Shown in pieces: positions 8,271 through 17,020 of a stretch of 64,000 nt of DNA. The DNA is from Posidonia oceanica (lineage: Eukaryota; Streptophyta; Magnoliopsida; Alismatales; Posidoniaceae). Within the stretch, counting starts at the first letter, position 1. Each line of letters opens with the position of its first letter. Position numbers and translations under genes: made by a program. The stretch lies in the NCBI GenBank assembly GCA_037176725.1, contig JAZBRS010000020.1:83460001-83524000 (forward strand), written 5' to 3'. Below the pieces are notes generated by a model. The model ran no database searches. It worked only from the letters and a program-made list of their open reading frames with translations, and had not been told where the DNA came from.

Positions 8271-11200
8271 GCTAGCACTCGCGTAGAGAGTTCGTTGCGG
8301 AGCGGTAACTTCCCCGCACTCTCTGTGCTTGCCAGGCAGGCCCCCGCCAGCAACGACAGTAGTAGCAGCAGCGCCATCAACAACAACAGCAGCCTCAACA
8401 ACAATCGTCCCAAGAGGAAGGATCCGCCGAAGCCTGTTGTCGCGTACGTCGACTCCCCTGTTGCGCCCGTCCGTCTGGCGTCCCAGCCTGCCCCTCCTCA
8501 GATCTATTACGCACCTGCACCTAGGGCACACCCTACACCACAAATCACTACCACCGCTCGACCGGTCTATCCTGCCGCACCGGTTCAGCAAGGACAATTC
8601 CAGAGGCCGAGACGGCCACCCATGGAGAAGCGGAAATTCGCCCCACTGGTGGAACCGCTCACTGCCGTCCTCCCGAAGGTTGCGTCGCTCCTGAGATTTC
8701 CGGAGGTTCGCCCGCCACCAAACCCACTGCCGCATTGGTTTAAGGCGAACCTTTTCTGCGACTTTCATCGAAGCGTCGGGCATTCGACTGATAGTTGTTT
8801 CACTCTCCGGAATGCTATCCAGGACTTGATCGGATCGGGAACGATTGTGATCGACACGCACGAGGCATCCACTTCTGCACCATCTCATGCACCTGCATCA
8901 GCATCTACCCCAGCTAATGTTGTCCGCCGACCCCTGCCGGAGCACTCCTATTCAGGAGGCGCAGGGACCTCAGGAATTCACTCCTTGTTTCCTTCTAGGT
9001 CTCTCACGCCTGTGGTAGATCCTTCCGAGCTTATCCATGATGCTTCTACTCCCTTTCCAGTCTCTCTCTATCTTGCAGCTATCGCCGGTTCCGAGTCGGG
9101 CGTCCATATGATCCGATCGCGCGCCAGGCCGGAGCGTTCTCCTGCATCAGCCGCCATGCTTTCCCAGGCCCAATCCCCAATACATCTCCTAGCCAGACCT
9201 CAGCCAGAGTTTCCCGTGCACCTGTTAGCAAGACCTCAGTCCCCACCTAGCTTGCCTTCCCAACTACCAACCTACCCATGCCCTCCTCAGCCTGTAGCCC
9301 CTCTCGTGCTCGCCGCACGCACTCCCGTGGTTATTAATCTAACCCGGGATACCCATCGCGTACCTTACAGCTACGCCACAGAAATGTGTGCGGAAGTGAC
9401 GCGATCGGGGAGGGTCTACAGACCTCCGGCACCAGTAACCAGACCTAGTCATCCACAACCTGCAATACCATTGCCTTTAGTCCAGCCTACAGTCCCACTA
9501 CCTTCAGGCCAGCCTCTTGAATCTACCATAGCTGAATTTGTCCCTACAACTGCACCACCTGCTACCAAGAAATGCCAGCCTAAAGCCGACATCACATCCC
9601 AGCTCAAAAAAGTTAAAGCCGACATATCCATCTGGGACCTGATACACACTTCTGCCGAGCATCGCGAGGCTTTCCTTCGCGTGTTCCAAGCCGCCCGTGT
9701 GTCCCAAGCCATAGAACCTGCCGCCTTGGAAAGCATGGTTGGAATGATCGCGGAGCCCCAGGTCATCACTTTCACGAGTGATGAGCTGCCTCCGGCGGGG
9801 ATTAATCACAACCAACCCTTGTTCGTCACGGTACAATTCAAGAACTTTCGCATTCCCCTTGCACTGGTCGATAATGGGTCAGGCCTTAACGTCTGTCCCT
9901 TGCGAACAGCAACCAAGCTCGGATTCAAGGCCGAGGACATTACTCCAGCTGTAAAGGGAATGACAACTTTTGATAATACTCACCATGACGCTCTAGGGAT
10001 TCTAATTATTCCTCTCATCATTGGTCCGGTCACATTCGATGTGGAATTCTACGTCGTCGACTTGGAACCTAACTTCAACTTTCTGCTTGGGCGCCCTTGG
10101 CTCCACAAGCATCAGGTTATCCCCTCGACCCTCCATCGCATGATCAAGTTCCGCCGAGGTGACGATGTTATCGTTGTCATGGCGGAGAATTTTGAGAAGG
10201 AGCGGATCGAGGTGATTTCCTCTATCTCTTCGCGGACTGTCCCCTTTGATCCTGATCTCTCGAACGCCTTGTATCCCGTTAATCGGTGCGAGCCGGTTAA
10301 CTTTTTACCAGATCTTGAGCGTGTCAACTCCTTGGCCGTTCACAACAACCCCTTTCAGATGGTCGAGAACGTTTGTCACAGATGGGGCTACGTCAAAGGG
10401 ACACCGCTCGGGCGACATGGCCAAGGAATCGCCGAACCAATCATGGCGGAAGAACGAAGGGACAACGAGGGTCTAGGTTACGACCCTCACACCGATAAAG
10501 GCAAGCACCCGCGAGCAAAGAATCAGAGAATGGTCATACCTCGGAGCTTGGCCAACTTCACGAGCGCAGGTATCCTGGACTCAGGTGCAGTTCAAGCCGT
10601 AGTGCAGTCAGAGCCGTGTCAAAGCCCTCCGCCATCGGAGGAGGACTGGGTCTGCGTTGAGGACTACTACTCGGACGAGGATCAGTCGGGCACGACGGGG
10701 GCAGTTCAGATTTGTAACGGAAGCCAGCCAAGCCCAACAGCACCTCGATCAGTTTGTTCAGTCCTTCCGACCGAGGATCATGAAGCAGCAGACTTGACAG
10801 AACCCTTGGCAGATTTGGCAGTCTTTGATTCTCCTGCAGTCATGTCAGCAACACCAGCACCAGCTCAAGCACAGTCAGTCAATTCGCATGCAACCGTTGT
10901 CGCATCAGTGCAACTACCACCTTCGCAGAAAGGTCAATCGCTAAGTTCAGTCAGCAGCACAGCTCAGCCCTTGTCAGAGGCCGCATCACAGGCAATACAG
11001 CCAGCTCAATCAGTCATGCACCCCCTTGCCGCAGACCGGCAACTTTCATGGCCAGATCCTATGGTATCGGAGGCCGAGCTCTCGTCGTCATCACCAGTCA
11101 CGGAGAACCAGCTGAGCATCGCGGTCTCCCGGCCCTCGGGCCTTCAAGAGAGCACCTCTGCCCATCCTTTGACAGCAGCAGTCACTCTGGCAGCATATCC

Positions 11201-14200
11201 ATCTGCAATCCCTCTGACTAGACCATCTGGGTCTCCCTTGCCGGGACAGTCGCAATCAAGCGCGCCCGTGAGTCAGAAGATACAAGTACCAGAGACAGCA
11301 ATCCATCTCACAGCCGAGCCAGTGCCTCAGACCTTCGGGGCCTACTATGTCGATTCACCTCCAGATGAGGAAGAAGAAGGGGCGATAGAAGCCCAGGTCG
11401 ACTCATGGATGTCTGATTTGGAGCTACTTTACCAGGAACAGCTCGAATCCATAGTAGAAGACCTGGCACGACACCAAGCCGCAGGAAGGAAAGGAAAAGC
11501 CGTGGTTACGGATCCTCCTCTGCGAGAGGACTCCACCTCCATCATGGTCCTAGGAGAAAGCTCAGTGTTGTCGGATTCTCTTAGACCCAACGAGCTCATT
11601 ACTCTTCAAACCGAGGGTGGGTCCAGTTGGCTTGTACAGCATATGCCTTCCACAAGTACATTGGCAGATTCAGAAGAAGAGACACCAGCGGGTTGCACAG
11701 CAGCAGTAACAGAGCAAAGAGCAGAGTCAGTGACAGAGTTGTCGGAAGTTTCAGTGGCAGAGTCATCAGCAGCGTCAGTCGCAGGGTCAGCAGGGCCTTC
11801 AGCAGTGTCAGCAGAACATGCAGCAATGTCATCAGCAGCAGAGCAGACAGGGGAAGCCATCAGAGCAGAGGTCGCACACCGAAGATACAGAAACACTCGG
11901 GTAGGCGTGACCATCCTGAGGCGCCACCAGGGCCAAGAAGCAGAACTTCTACACTCCTTCGATGTGACAAACTCCACTTTCGAAAAGGAGATCCTCTCGG
12001 AACTTGTTGCGTACGGAGAGGAGGATAATACAGGCGAAGATGAGAATGATGACCCATCGCCTGAGTTCCGGCCCTATGACGACGACCCGGAAGGTCCCAA
12101 TCTGCATGTTGAGGAAGAAACGGAGATTATTAACCTCGGCACAGCCGAAGAAACCAAAGAAGTTCGCATCAGTGCCCTGCTATCACCACAAGCCAGAGTA
12201 GAGTTCATTGCATTCCTGAGGGAGTATGCGGATGTCTTCGCCTGGACTTATGAAGACATGGTCGGCCTGGATGTCGAAATAGTGGTACATAACTTGCCCT
12301 TGAAGCCGGATGCCAAGCCAGTAAAGCAGAAATTGAGAAGATGGCGACCACAGTGGCTGCTCATGATCAAGGAAGAAATAATGAAGCAGCTTGATGTTAA
12401 CTTTTTAAAGGTCGTCCTTTACCCTGAATGGCTTGCAAACATCGTGCCAGTACCCAAGAAGGACGGCCGGATCCGGATATGTATCGACTACAGGGACCTG
12501 AACAAGGCGAGTCCCAAGGACAACTTCCCATTGCCTCACATTGACGTCCTGGTCGACAACACTGCGGGTCACAAGATGCTATCCTTTATGGACGGCTTCT
12601 CCGGCTATAATCAGATCAAGATGGCAGAAGAAGACATGGAAAAAACTTCGTTCATCACCCCCTGGGGGGTCTTCTGTTATCAGGTTATGCCGTTTGGGTT
12701 GAAGAATGCTGGCGCCACATATCAGAGGGCCATGACCACACTTTTCCACGACCTCATGCACCAAGAAGTGGAGGTCTATGTAGACGACATGATCGCAAAG
12801 ACCAAAGAGCCTGAGGATCACCTTGCTTGCCTAAAGAAGCTCTTTGACCGCCTAAGGAAATACAAACTGAGGCTTAACCCCAATAAGTGTGTATTTGGGG
12901 TTTCATCTGGCAAACTGCTCGGCTACATTGTTAGCCAAAGGGGGATTGAAGTGGACCCGATGAAAGCTAAAGCCATCGTGGAGATGCCACCCCCTAGAAC
13001 CGAGAAGGAGGTTCGAGGCCTACTTGGGCATTTACAGTACATCAGCCGCTTCATTGCACAGCTTACGCCCATCTGCGAGCCCATCTTCAAACTCCTGAGG
13101 AAGAATGCGCAAATCGACTGGAATGAAGAATGTCAAGCCGCATTTGAGAAGATCAAGCAGCTGCTGGTCAAACCCCCTGTCTTGGTCCCTCCCACACCAG
13201 GAAGACCTCTGCTCCTCTATCTCTCAACCACACAGCATTCCATGGGTGCCGTCCTGGGCCAACACGACGAATCTGGCAGGAAGGAGCGCGCCATCTACTA
13301 CCTGAGCAAAAAGTTCAATGAATGTGAAGCCAGGTACAGTATGATGGAGAAAACCTGTTTATCCCTTGTCTGGGCCGCACAGAAACTGAGACACTATATG
13401 ATGGCGTACCCAGTTCAGCTTTTGTGCCGTCATGATCCCATCAAGTTCCTCTTCCAAAAGCCGGCTCTGGTGGGCAGATGTGTCAAGTGGCAGGTGTTGT
13501 TGTCCCAATATGACATCACTTTTGTCACACAGAGATCTATGAAGGGCCAGGCTATGGCGGATCACCTCGCGGATTTCCCTCTGCCTGAATATCAACCCCT
13601 CCAGACGCAGTTCCCTGACGAGGACATTCTTTTTGCGACGGAGGACTCAGAAGAGAAAGACCCTGAAGAGCAAGAGCAGTGGCGGCTGTACTTCGACGGC
13701 GCCGTCAATAAGAAGGGTCGGGGCATAGGCGCAGTGCTGACCACACCTCATGGACAGATGATTCCTTTTGCGAGGAAGCTGACTTTCGCATGCACGAACA
13801 ATGAAGCAGAATACGAAGCATGCATCCTGGGTTTGAAAGTCGCCCTCGAGCACAAAGCACAGAAGTTGCACGTGCACGGTGATGCCATGTTGGTGATCTC
13901 TCAGGTGAATGGCGACTGGAAGACAAAAGACCCCAAGCTCGTGCCATATCACGAATGTCTGCTGAGGCTGATAGAAGAGTTCAAGAGCATTGATTTCACA
14001 TACATGAACAGGGCAAAGAATGCGTATGCAGACGCATTAGCGACCTTGGCTTCTTGGCTCAGCATACCAGAGAACAGCATGGTGGATGTGTCAGTCACCT
14101 GCATAGAGGAGCCTGCCCATTGCATGAATATAGAGGAAGCAGATCCGACAGCGGGGCAGCCATGGTATCATGATATCAAAGCATTCTTGGAGTCCGGCAG

Positions 14201-15284
14201 CCTCCCACCTGGCACCACTGCAGAAGATAAGAAAACTTTGGCGCGTCTGGCATCAAAGTATGTACTGGGGGCTGGGCAGTTATACAGAAGATCGTACAAT
14301 CAGATGCTACTACGCTGCCTGGACAAGCCGGAGGCTGATACCCTAATGCTTCAAGTACATGCAGGGACCTGTGGCCCGCACATGAACGGTGTCCTTTTAG
14401 CTAAGAAGATCATGCTCCAAGGGTATTTCTGGCAAACCATGGAAGCGGACTGTTGTCGTTTCGTGCGTAAATGCCACAACTGTCAGATCCATGGCAATTT
14501 CATCAAGGCTCCCCCTCATCAGCTGCACAACATGTCCTCGCCGTGGCCTTTCTCCACCTGGGGAATCGACGTCATTGGCGCAATACACCCCGCCGCTTCA
14601 AACGGCCATCGCTTCATCATGGTGGCAATAGACTACTTCACTAAGTGGGTGGAAGCAGCTTCTTACAGGACAGTCACCGCAGTGGCAACCGAAAAGTTCA
14701 TCAGAAACAACATCGTTGCCCGGTACGGGGTCCCTCACTCCATCATCTCTGATAATGGCACGAACTTCATCGCCAAAAGAACTGAGGAGTTCCTACAGAG
14801 TTTCAAGATCAAGCATCACCGCTCTTCACCATACCGGCTTCAGATGAATGGAGCAGTGGAGTCTGCCAACAAGAACATCATCAAGATCATGAAGAAGATG
14901 GCAGAAACCCACAAGGATTGGCACGATCAGCTCCCATATGCACTCTGGGCATACAGGACGTCAATCCGGACCTCAACAGGAGCCACCCCGTACTCGCTGG
15001 TGTACGGCACGAAAGCGGTATTGCCTGTTGAAGTGGAGATCCCCTCACTGCGGATCTTGCGAGAAGCTGAGTTGGAAGAGGCAGAATGGGTCGAAGACCG
15101 CTGCGTCCAACTGAACCTGATTGATGAGCACAGACTACAAGCCATGCACAATGCCCATTGTTATCAGAAGCGAATGGCTAGAGCATTCTTGAAGAAAGTC
15201 CGGCCCAGAAGCTTCCAGCCCGGAGTTCTTGTTCTGCATGCCATTCATCTACCGGACGGTCGAGGCAAATTCCGACCTAACTAG
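8271..15284 (+). CDS. pol: Pol polyprotein (NC knuckle, PR, G-patch, RT, RNase H x2, integrase), in frame with gag
   Basis: One open frame of 2337 codons encodes the replication enzymes. Order: zinc knuckle (8757-8798), retropepsin-like protease (9780-10190), G-patch-like segment (10351-10450), a long Ser/Gln/Glu-rich linker (about 10560-12150), RT (12360-13175), Ty3-type RNase H (13190-13590), archaeal-type RNase H (13674-14060) and integrase (14340 onward). The second RNase H before integrase is the hallmark of the Tat lineage. There is no separate start codon: the frame equals that of gag (6756), so the enzymes were made as one Gag-Pol polyprotein. The frame ends at TAG 15282-15284, just inside the conserved C-terminal integrase motif, and 40 more sensible codons follow (to 15404). 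The copy is thus disabled by two point mutations rather than by decay. Scattered ATGs and antisense ORFs here are shadows. Confidence 0.92.
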   Translation, partial: ASTRVESSLRSGNFPALSVLARQAPASNDSSSSSAINNNSSLNNNRPKRKDPPKPVVAYVDSPVAPVRLASQPAPPQIYYAPAPRAHPTPQITTTARPVYPAAPVQQGQFQRPRRPPMEKRKFAPLVEPLTAVLPKVASLLRFPEVRPPPNPLPHWFKANLFCDFHRSVGHSTDSCFTLRNAIQDLIGSGTIVIDTHEASTSAPSHAPASASTPANVVRRPLPEHSYSGGAGTSGIHSLFPSRSLTPVVDPSELIHDASTPFPVSLYLAAIAGSESGVHMIRSRARPERSPASAAMLSQAQSPIHLLARPQPEFPVHLLARPQSPPSLPSQLPTYPCPPQPVAPLVLAARTPVVINLTRDTHRVPYSYATEMCAEVTRSGRVYRPPAPVTRPSHPQPAIPLPLVQPTVPLPSGQPLESTIAEFVPTTAPPATKKCQPKADITSQLKKVKADISIWDLIHTSAEHREAFLRVFQAARVSQAIEPAALESMVGMIAEPQVITFTSDELPPAGINHNQPLFVTVQFKNFRIPLALVDNGSGLNVCPLRTATKLGFKAEDITPAVKGMTTFDNTHHDALGILIIPLIIGPVTFDVEFYVVDLEPNFNFLLGRPWLHKHQVIPSTLHRMIKFRRGDDVIVVMAENFEKERIEVISSISSRTVPFDPDLSNALYPVNRCEPVNFLPDLERVNSLAVHNNPFQMVENVCHRWGYVKGTPLGRHGQGIAEPIMAEERRDNEGLGYDPHTDKGKHPRAKNQRMVIPRSLANFTSAGILDSGAVQAVVQSEPCQSPPPSEEDWVCVEDYYSDEDQSGTTGAVQICNGSQPSPTAPRSVCSVLPTEDHEAADLTEPLADLAVFDSPAVMSATPAPAQAQSVNSHATVVASVQLPPSQKGQSLSSVSSTAQPLSEAASQAIQPAQSVMHPLAADRQLSWPDPMVSEAELSSSSPVTENQLSIAVSRPSGLQESTSAHPLTAAVTLAAYPSAIPLTRPSGSPLPGQSQSSAPVSQKIQVPETAIHLTAEPVPQTFGAYYVDSPPDEEEEGAIEAQVDSWMSDLELLYQEQLESIVEDLARHQAAGRKGKAVVTDPPLREDSTSIMVLGESSVLSDSLRPNELITLQTEGGSSWLVQHMPSTSTLADSEEETPAGCTAAVTEQRAESVTELSEVSVAESSAASVAGSAGPSAVSAEHAAMSSAAEQTGEAIRAEVAHRRYRNTRVGVTILRRHQGQEAELLHSFDVTNSTFEKEILSELVAYGEEDNTGEDENDDPSPEFRPYDDDPEGPNLHVEEETEIINLGTAEETKEVRISALLSPQARVEFIAFLREYADVFAWTYEDMVGLDVEIVVHNLPLKPDAKPVKQKLRRWRPQWLLMIKEEIMKQLDVNFLKVVLYPEWLANIVPVPKKDGRIRICIDYRDLNKASPKDNFPLPHIDVLVDNTAGHKMLSFMDGFSGYNQIKMAEEDMEKTSFITPWGVFCYQVMPFGLKNAGATYQRAMTTLFHDLMHQEVEVYVDDMIAKTKEPEDHLACLKKLFDRLRKYKLRLNPNKCVFGVSSGKLLGYIVSQRGIEVDPMKAKAIVEMPPPRTEKEVRGLLGHLQYISRFIAQLTPICEPIFKLLRKNAQIDWNEECQAAFEKIKQLLVKPPVLVPPTPGRPLLLYLSTTQHSMGAVLGQHDESGRKERAIYYLSKKFNECEARYSMMEKTCLSLVWAAQKLRHYMMAYPVQLLCRHDPIKFLFQKPALVGRCVKWQVLLSQYDITFVTQRSMKGQAMADHLADFPLPEYQPLQTQFPDEDILFATEDSEEKDPEEQEQWRLYFDGAVNKKGRGIGAVLTTPHGQMIPFARKLTFACTNNEAEYEACILGLKVALEHKAQKLHVHGDAMLVISQVNGDWKTKDPKLVPYHECLLRLIEEFKSIDFTYMNRAKNAYADALATLASWLSIPENSMVDVSVTCIEEPAHCMNIEEADPTAGQPWYHDIKAFLESGSLPPGTTAEDKKTLARLASKYVLGAGQLYRRSYNQMLLRCLDKPEADTLMLQVHAGTCGPHMNGVLLAKKIMLQGYFWQTMEADCCRFVRKCHNCQIHGNFIKAPPHQLHNMSSPWPFSTWGIDVIGAIHPAASNGHRFIMVAIDYFTKWVEAASYRTVTAVATEKFIRNNIVARYGVPHSIISDNGTNFIAKRTEEFLQSFKIKHHRSSPYRLQMNGAVESANKNIIKIMKKMAETHKDWHDQLPYALWAYRTSIRTSTGATPYSLVYGTKAVLPVEVEIPSLRILREAELEEAEWVEDRCVQLNLIDEHRLQAMHNAHCYQKRMARAFLKKVRPRSFQPGVLVLHAIHLPDGRGKFRPN
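8757..8798 (+). other. Gag zinc knuckle, CX2HX4HX4C variant
   Basis: CDFHRSVGHSTDSC matches the C-x2-H-x4-H-x4-C knuckle typical of plant Tat Gag proteins, where the usual second Cys is His. It binds genomic RNA for packaging. Element B has the same segment, but its codon for the Arg after the first His is TGA. Confidence 0.85.
9780..10190 (+). other. Retropepsin-like aspartic protease domain
   Basis: The active-site motif LVDNGSGLNVCPL (DNGS at 9870-9881) and the later FLLGRPWLH (about 10080-10106) are the two fingerprints of Tat proteases, which cleave Gag-Pol. The catalytic Asp is present. Confidence 0.88.
10351..10450 (+). other. G-patch-like segment after protease
   Basis: The segment reads GYVKGTPLGRHGQGIAEPI, matching the glycine pattern of G-patch domains (aromatic, GxGLG, QGI-EPI). 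G-patches bind nucleic acid or helicases and are found after the protease in some retroviruses and plant Gypsy elements. Its role in this element is not established. Confidence 0.7.
12360..13175 (+). other. Reverse transcriptase domain
   Basis: All main RT blocks are visible: VPVPKKDGRIRICIDYRDLN, SFMDGFSGYNQI, TPWGVFCYQVMPFGLKNAGA, YVDD (12777-12788) with the two catalytic Asp, KCVFGVSSGKLLGYIVS, and the connection segment with KEVRGLLGHLQYISRFI. There is no internal stop or frameshift. Confidence 0.95.
13190..13590 (+). other. First (Ty3-type) RNase H, likely inactive
   Basis: The fold markers are kept (AVLGQ, AIYYLSKKFNECEARY, EKTCLSLVWA, FQKPALVGR, MADHLADFP). The first catalytic Asp expected in the opening strand is missing: the text is LYLSTTQHSMGAVL. 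Decay of this domain is known in Tat elements, which carry a second RNase H. Confidence 0.8.
13674..14060 (+). other. Second, archaeal-type RNase H (aRNH)
   Basis: The four catalytic acidic residues are in place: LYFDGAVN (D), NNEAEYEA (E), HVHGDAMLV (D) and NAYADALATLA (D). This domain degrades the RNA strand during reverse transcription and defines the Tat lineage. Confidence 0.9.
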
Positions 15285-15404
15285 CGCGGACCCTTTGTAG
15301 TTAAGCAGATCTTCTCAGGCGGCGCAGTAACTCTTGAGGACATGGACCAGGTCGAGCAGTCCGAGCCGGTCAACATGTGCTACCTTAAGAAGTACTATCA
15401 GTAG
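14340..15404 (+). other. Integrase domain, truncated by TAG at 15282
   Basis: The zinc-binding HHCC part has His at 14358 and the CHNC pair at 14472-14483. The catalytic triad is Asp 14568 (WGIDVIG), Asp 14751 (SDNGTNF) and Glu 14859 (NGAVESANK), giving D-60-D-35-E spacing. The C-terminal GPY/F-like module begins at GKFRPN and is cut by TAG 15282-15284. The same frame reads on through a GPFVV motif to a natural-looking TAG at 15402-15404. A TGG-to-TAG change fits the family motif (aromatic residue before GPF/Y), so full integrase is no longer made without readthrough. Confidence 0.88.
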
Positions 15405-16375
15405 CTGGGAGTTGCCATTGCGGATTCTTCCTCCCACTTGTCATATCTTCACCACTTGCATGTCTTTGCATCTCTTTTCGCTCTATCTCCTCCCCACTTC
15501 ACTTCATCCCATTTCCTACATTTCCTGACATCGCAACACTCCCATGCATCCCTCCGCTCATCCCATTCGCATCTCTTATCAAATCATACGTTGCATTCTG
15601 CCCGGTGATGAACACCGGAGGTGCTTGCCTGCTGCGAAAGGAGTCTCCCGACCTCACCCGATGCTACTTAGATGTTTTGACTAGTGAGGGAGCCACCACT
15701 CAATGAGAGAGGGCGAAATGCCCAAACCCCTAAGGACTTACACCCTTTAGAAGAGTGCTAGGTGTTAGTCGGAAAGCAGTACATATCCCAGCCTAGAAGT
15801 GCAAAAAAAAAAGAGAGAAAGAGAGAGCCAAAAGTCTGCACCCGAAAGACCCTAACACCCATCTCCCCTGGGGGAGGGGACAGCGGAAACCTGCAAGCCA
15901 AAAAAAGAAAGGAAAATGAAAAAGAAAAAAAGGAACGAAAAAAAAGGAAAAAAAAACAAAAGGAGAATGATAGAAAAGAAAAGGGAGAAGGGGGGAATGG
16001 CCCCATTCCCGCAAAAAAAAAAAGAAAAAAGGGAAAGAAAAAAAAGAAGAAGAGAATAAAGGCAGGCCGCGTAACCCCGCACCTCTCACCTACCCCAGAA
16101 AAGAGTCAAAGTCCGGGTCGAGTCCTCCTTGCTTCCAAAATAGGAATGAGGAGAGCTCTGCACACCGACATTAAAAAAAAGAGAGAAGAAAGAGGTAGGA
16201 GTGAGTGTAAGTCCTTGAGAGTTTGACATGGAGCCCGTCCTCTCTACACCACCACCAAACATCACCAACATCCTTTCCTCGAGTGCCACCAACAAGTTAG
16301 GAGTCTGAGTAGAGTCCGGTGAGTTAAGGACCGCTCCCCTTCCATACAGCAGGCACCAAAGCACCCCGATACTGA
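15405..16375 (+). other. Spacer after pol, with A-rich purine tract
   Basis: No coding signal. About 15800-16060 is almost pure purine (A-runs mixed with GAAA and GGAG), giving spurious Lys-rich or, on the other strand, Phe/Ser-rich frames. It is longer and more A-rich than the true PPT and lies 9.6 kb upstream of it. Confidence 0.6.
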
Positions 16376-17020
16376 GGGCAAACTACACCAAATCACACGC
16401 ATCTGCATATTCCAGTCATCTCCACCTTCTCTGATCATCCCACTCCGCAAAGGCTTACTCCAGCACTGAGACAGTACTTCTACTTAGCATGCGTTGGCAC
16501 CGTCAGGCTGCGACAACCCGGGGTTCCCGACAGTCCCCGCCACATCAACAGATGCCGCCACTTTCATGATTGCGGATCATTCATTCAGGTCTGGCTAGCG
16601 GCGCACACTGAGATAGACCTTCTGCGCCCCCAAGTGCATGCTTTCGAGGCCTACTGCAGCAGCGGCCATGTCAAGGCAGTCAAGAGCGTCAAGGAAAAAT
16701 ATGAAAGGCTATTGGGAATGGCAGACGACACAGTCACATGGCGCATCATTCCTTCTGTAGCCGAAGCATTCACTGTCTTCTTCAATGCACGCGACATGCG
16801 TTTGGTTGTGCTACCAGGATTTACTGCGGGTGTAGAATATCACCCTATCAGAGTCATGCGTCAGTTCGGCTTCCAGCAGGGCGCCTTTGTCGACAGCACA
16901 GCGCCTAAGCTCCTTCGAGAATATCCCCTCAGTACAATTGCCCCCACGAAGGAGCTGGCCAACCTGATGCAGCATGGGGTGCGATCAACAGACATCGCTG
17001 CAATAAGAGGTGTAGGGTGT
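16376..17020 (+). pseudogene. Extra ORF, plant-mobile-domain-like, 5' part (split by solo LTR)
   Basis: An open frame runs from after TGA 16373 up to the target site of solo LTR 1, with no ATG; the first clear protein-like text begins near 16470. Segments such as FIQVWLAAHTEIDLL, VTWRIIPSVAEAFTVFF, LVVLPGFTAGVEYHPIRVMR and QFGFQQ resemble the C-terminal half of plant mobile domain (PMD, aminotransferase-like) proteins, which carry a 'VE.H.PDRVLRQFG.QQ' signature. PMDs occur in host genes (MAIN/MAIL1) and in transposons, where their function is not settled. The frame is the same strand as pol and lies between pol and the 3' LTR, where many Tat elements carry an additional ORF. Family assignment is from remembered motifs and needs a profile search. 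Confidence 0.6.
17016..17020. other. Target-site duplication, left copy (GGTGT)
   Basis: GGTGT abuts the left end of solo LTR 1 and is matched by GGTGT at 22855-22859. Five bases is the duplication made by Ty3/Gypsy integrase. Confidence 0.9.

Noticed and set aside
8016..8888. Long antisense ORFs over gag-pol (for example 290 codons)
   Set aside because: They overlap a well-supported sense frame with clear domains and show no recognisable protein features.
15800..16060. A-rich purine tract as a second PPT or a coding Lys-rich protein
   Set aside because: No LTR start follows it, it is 9.6 kb from the 3' LTR, and the frame is low-complexity.
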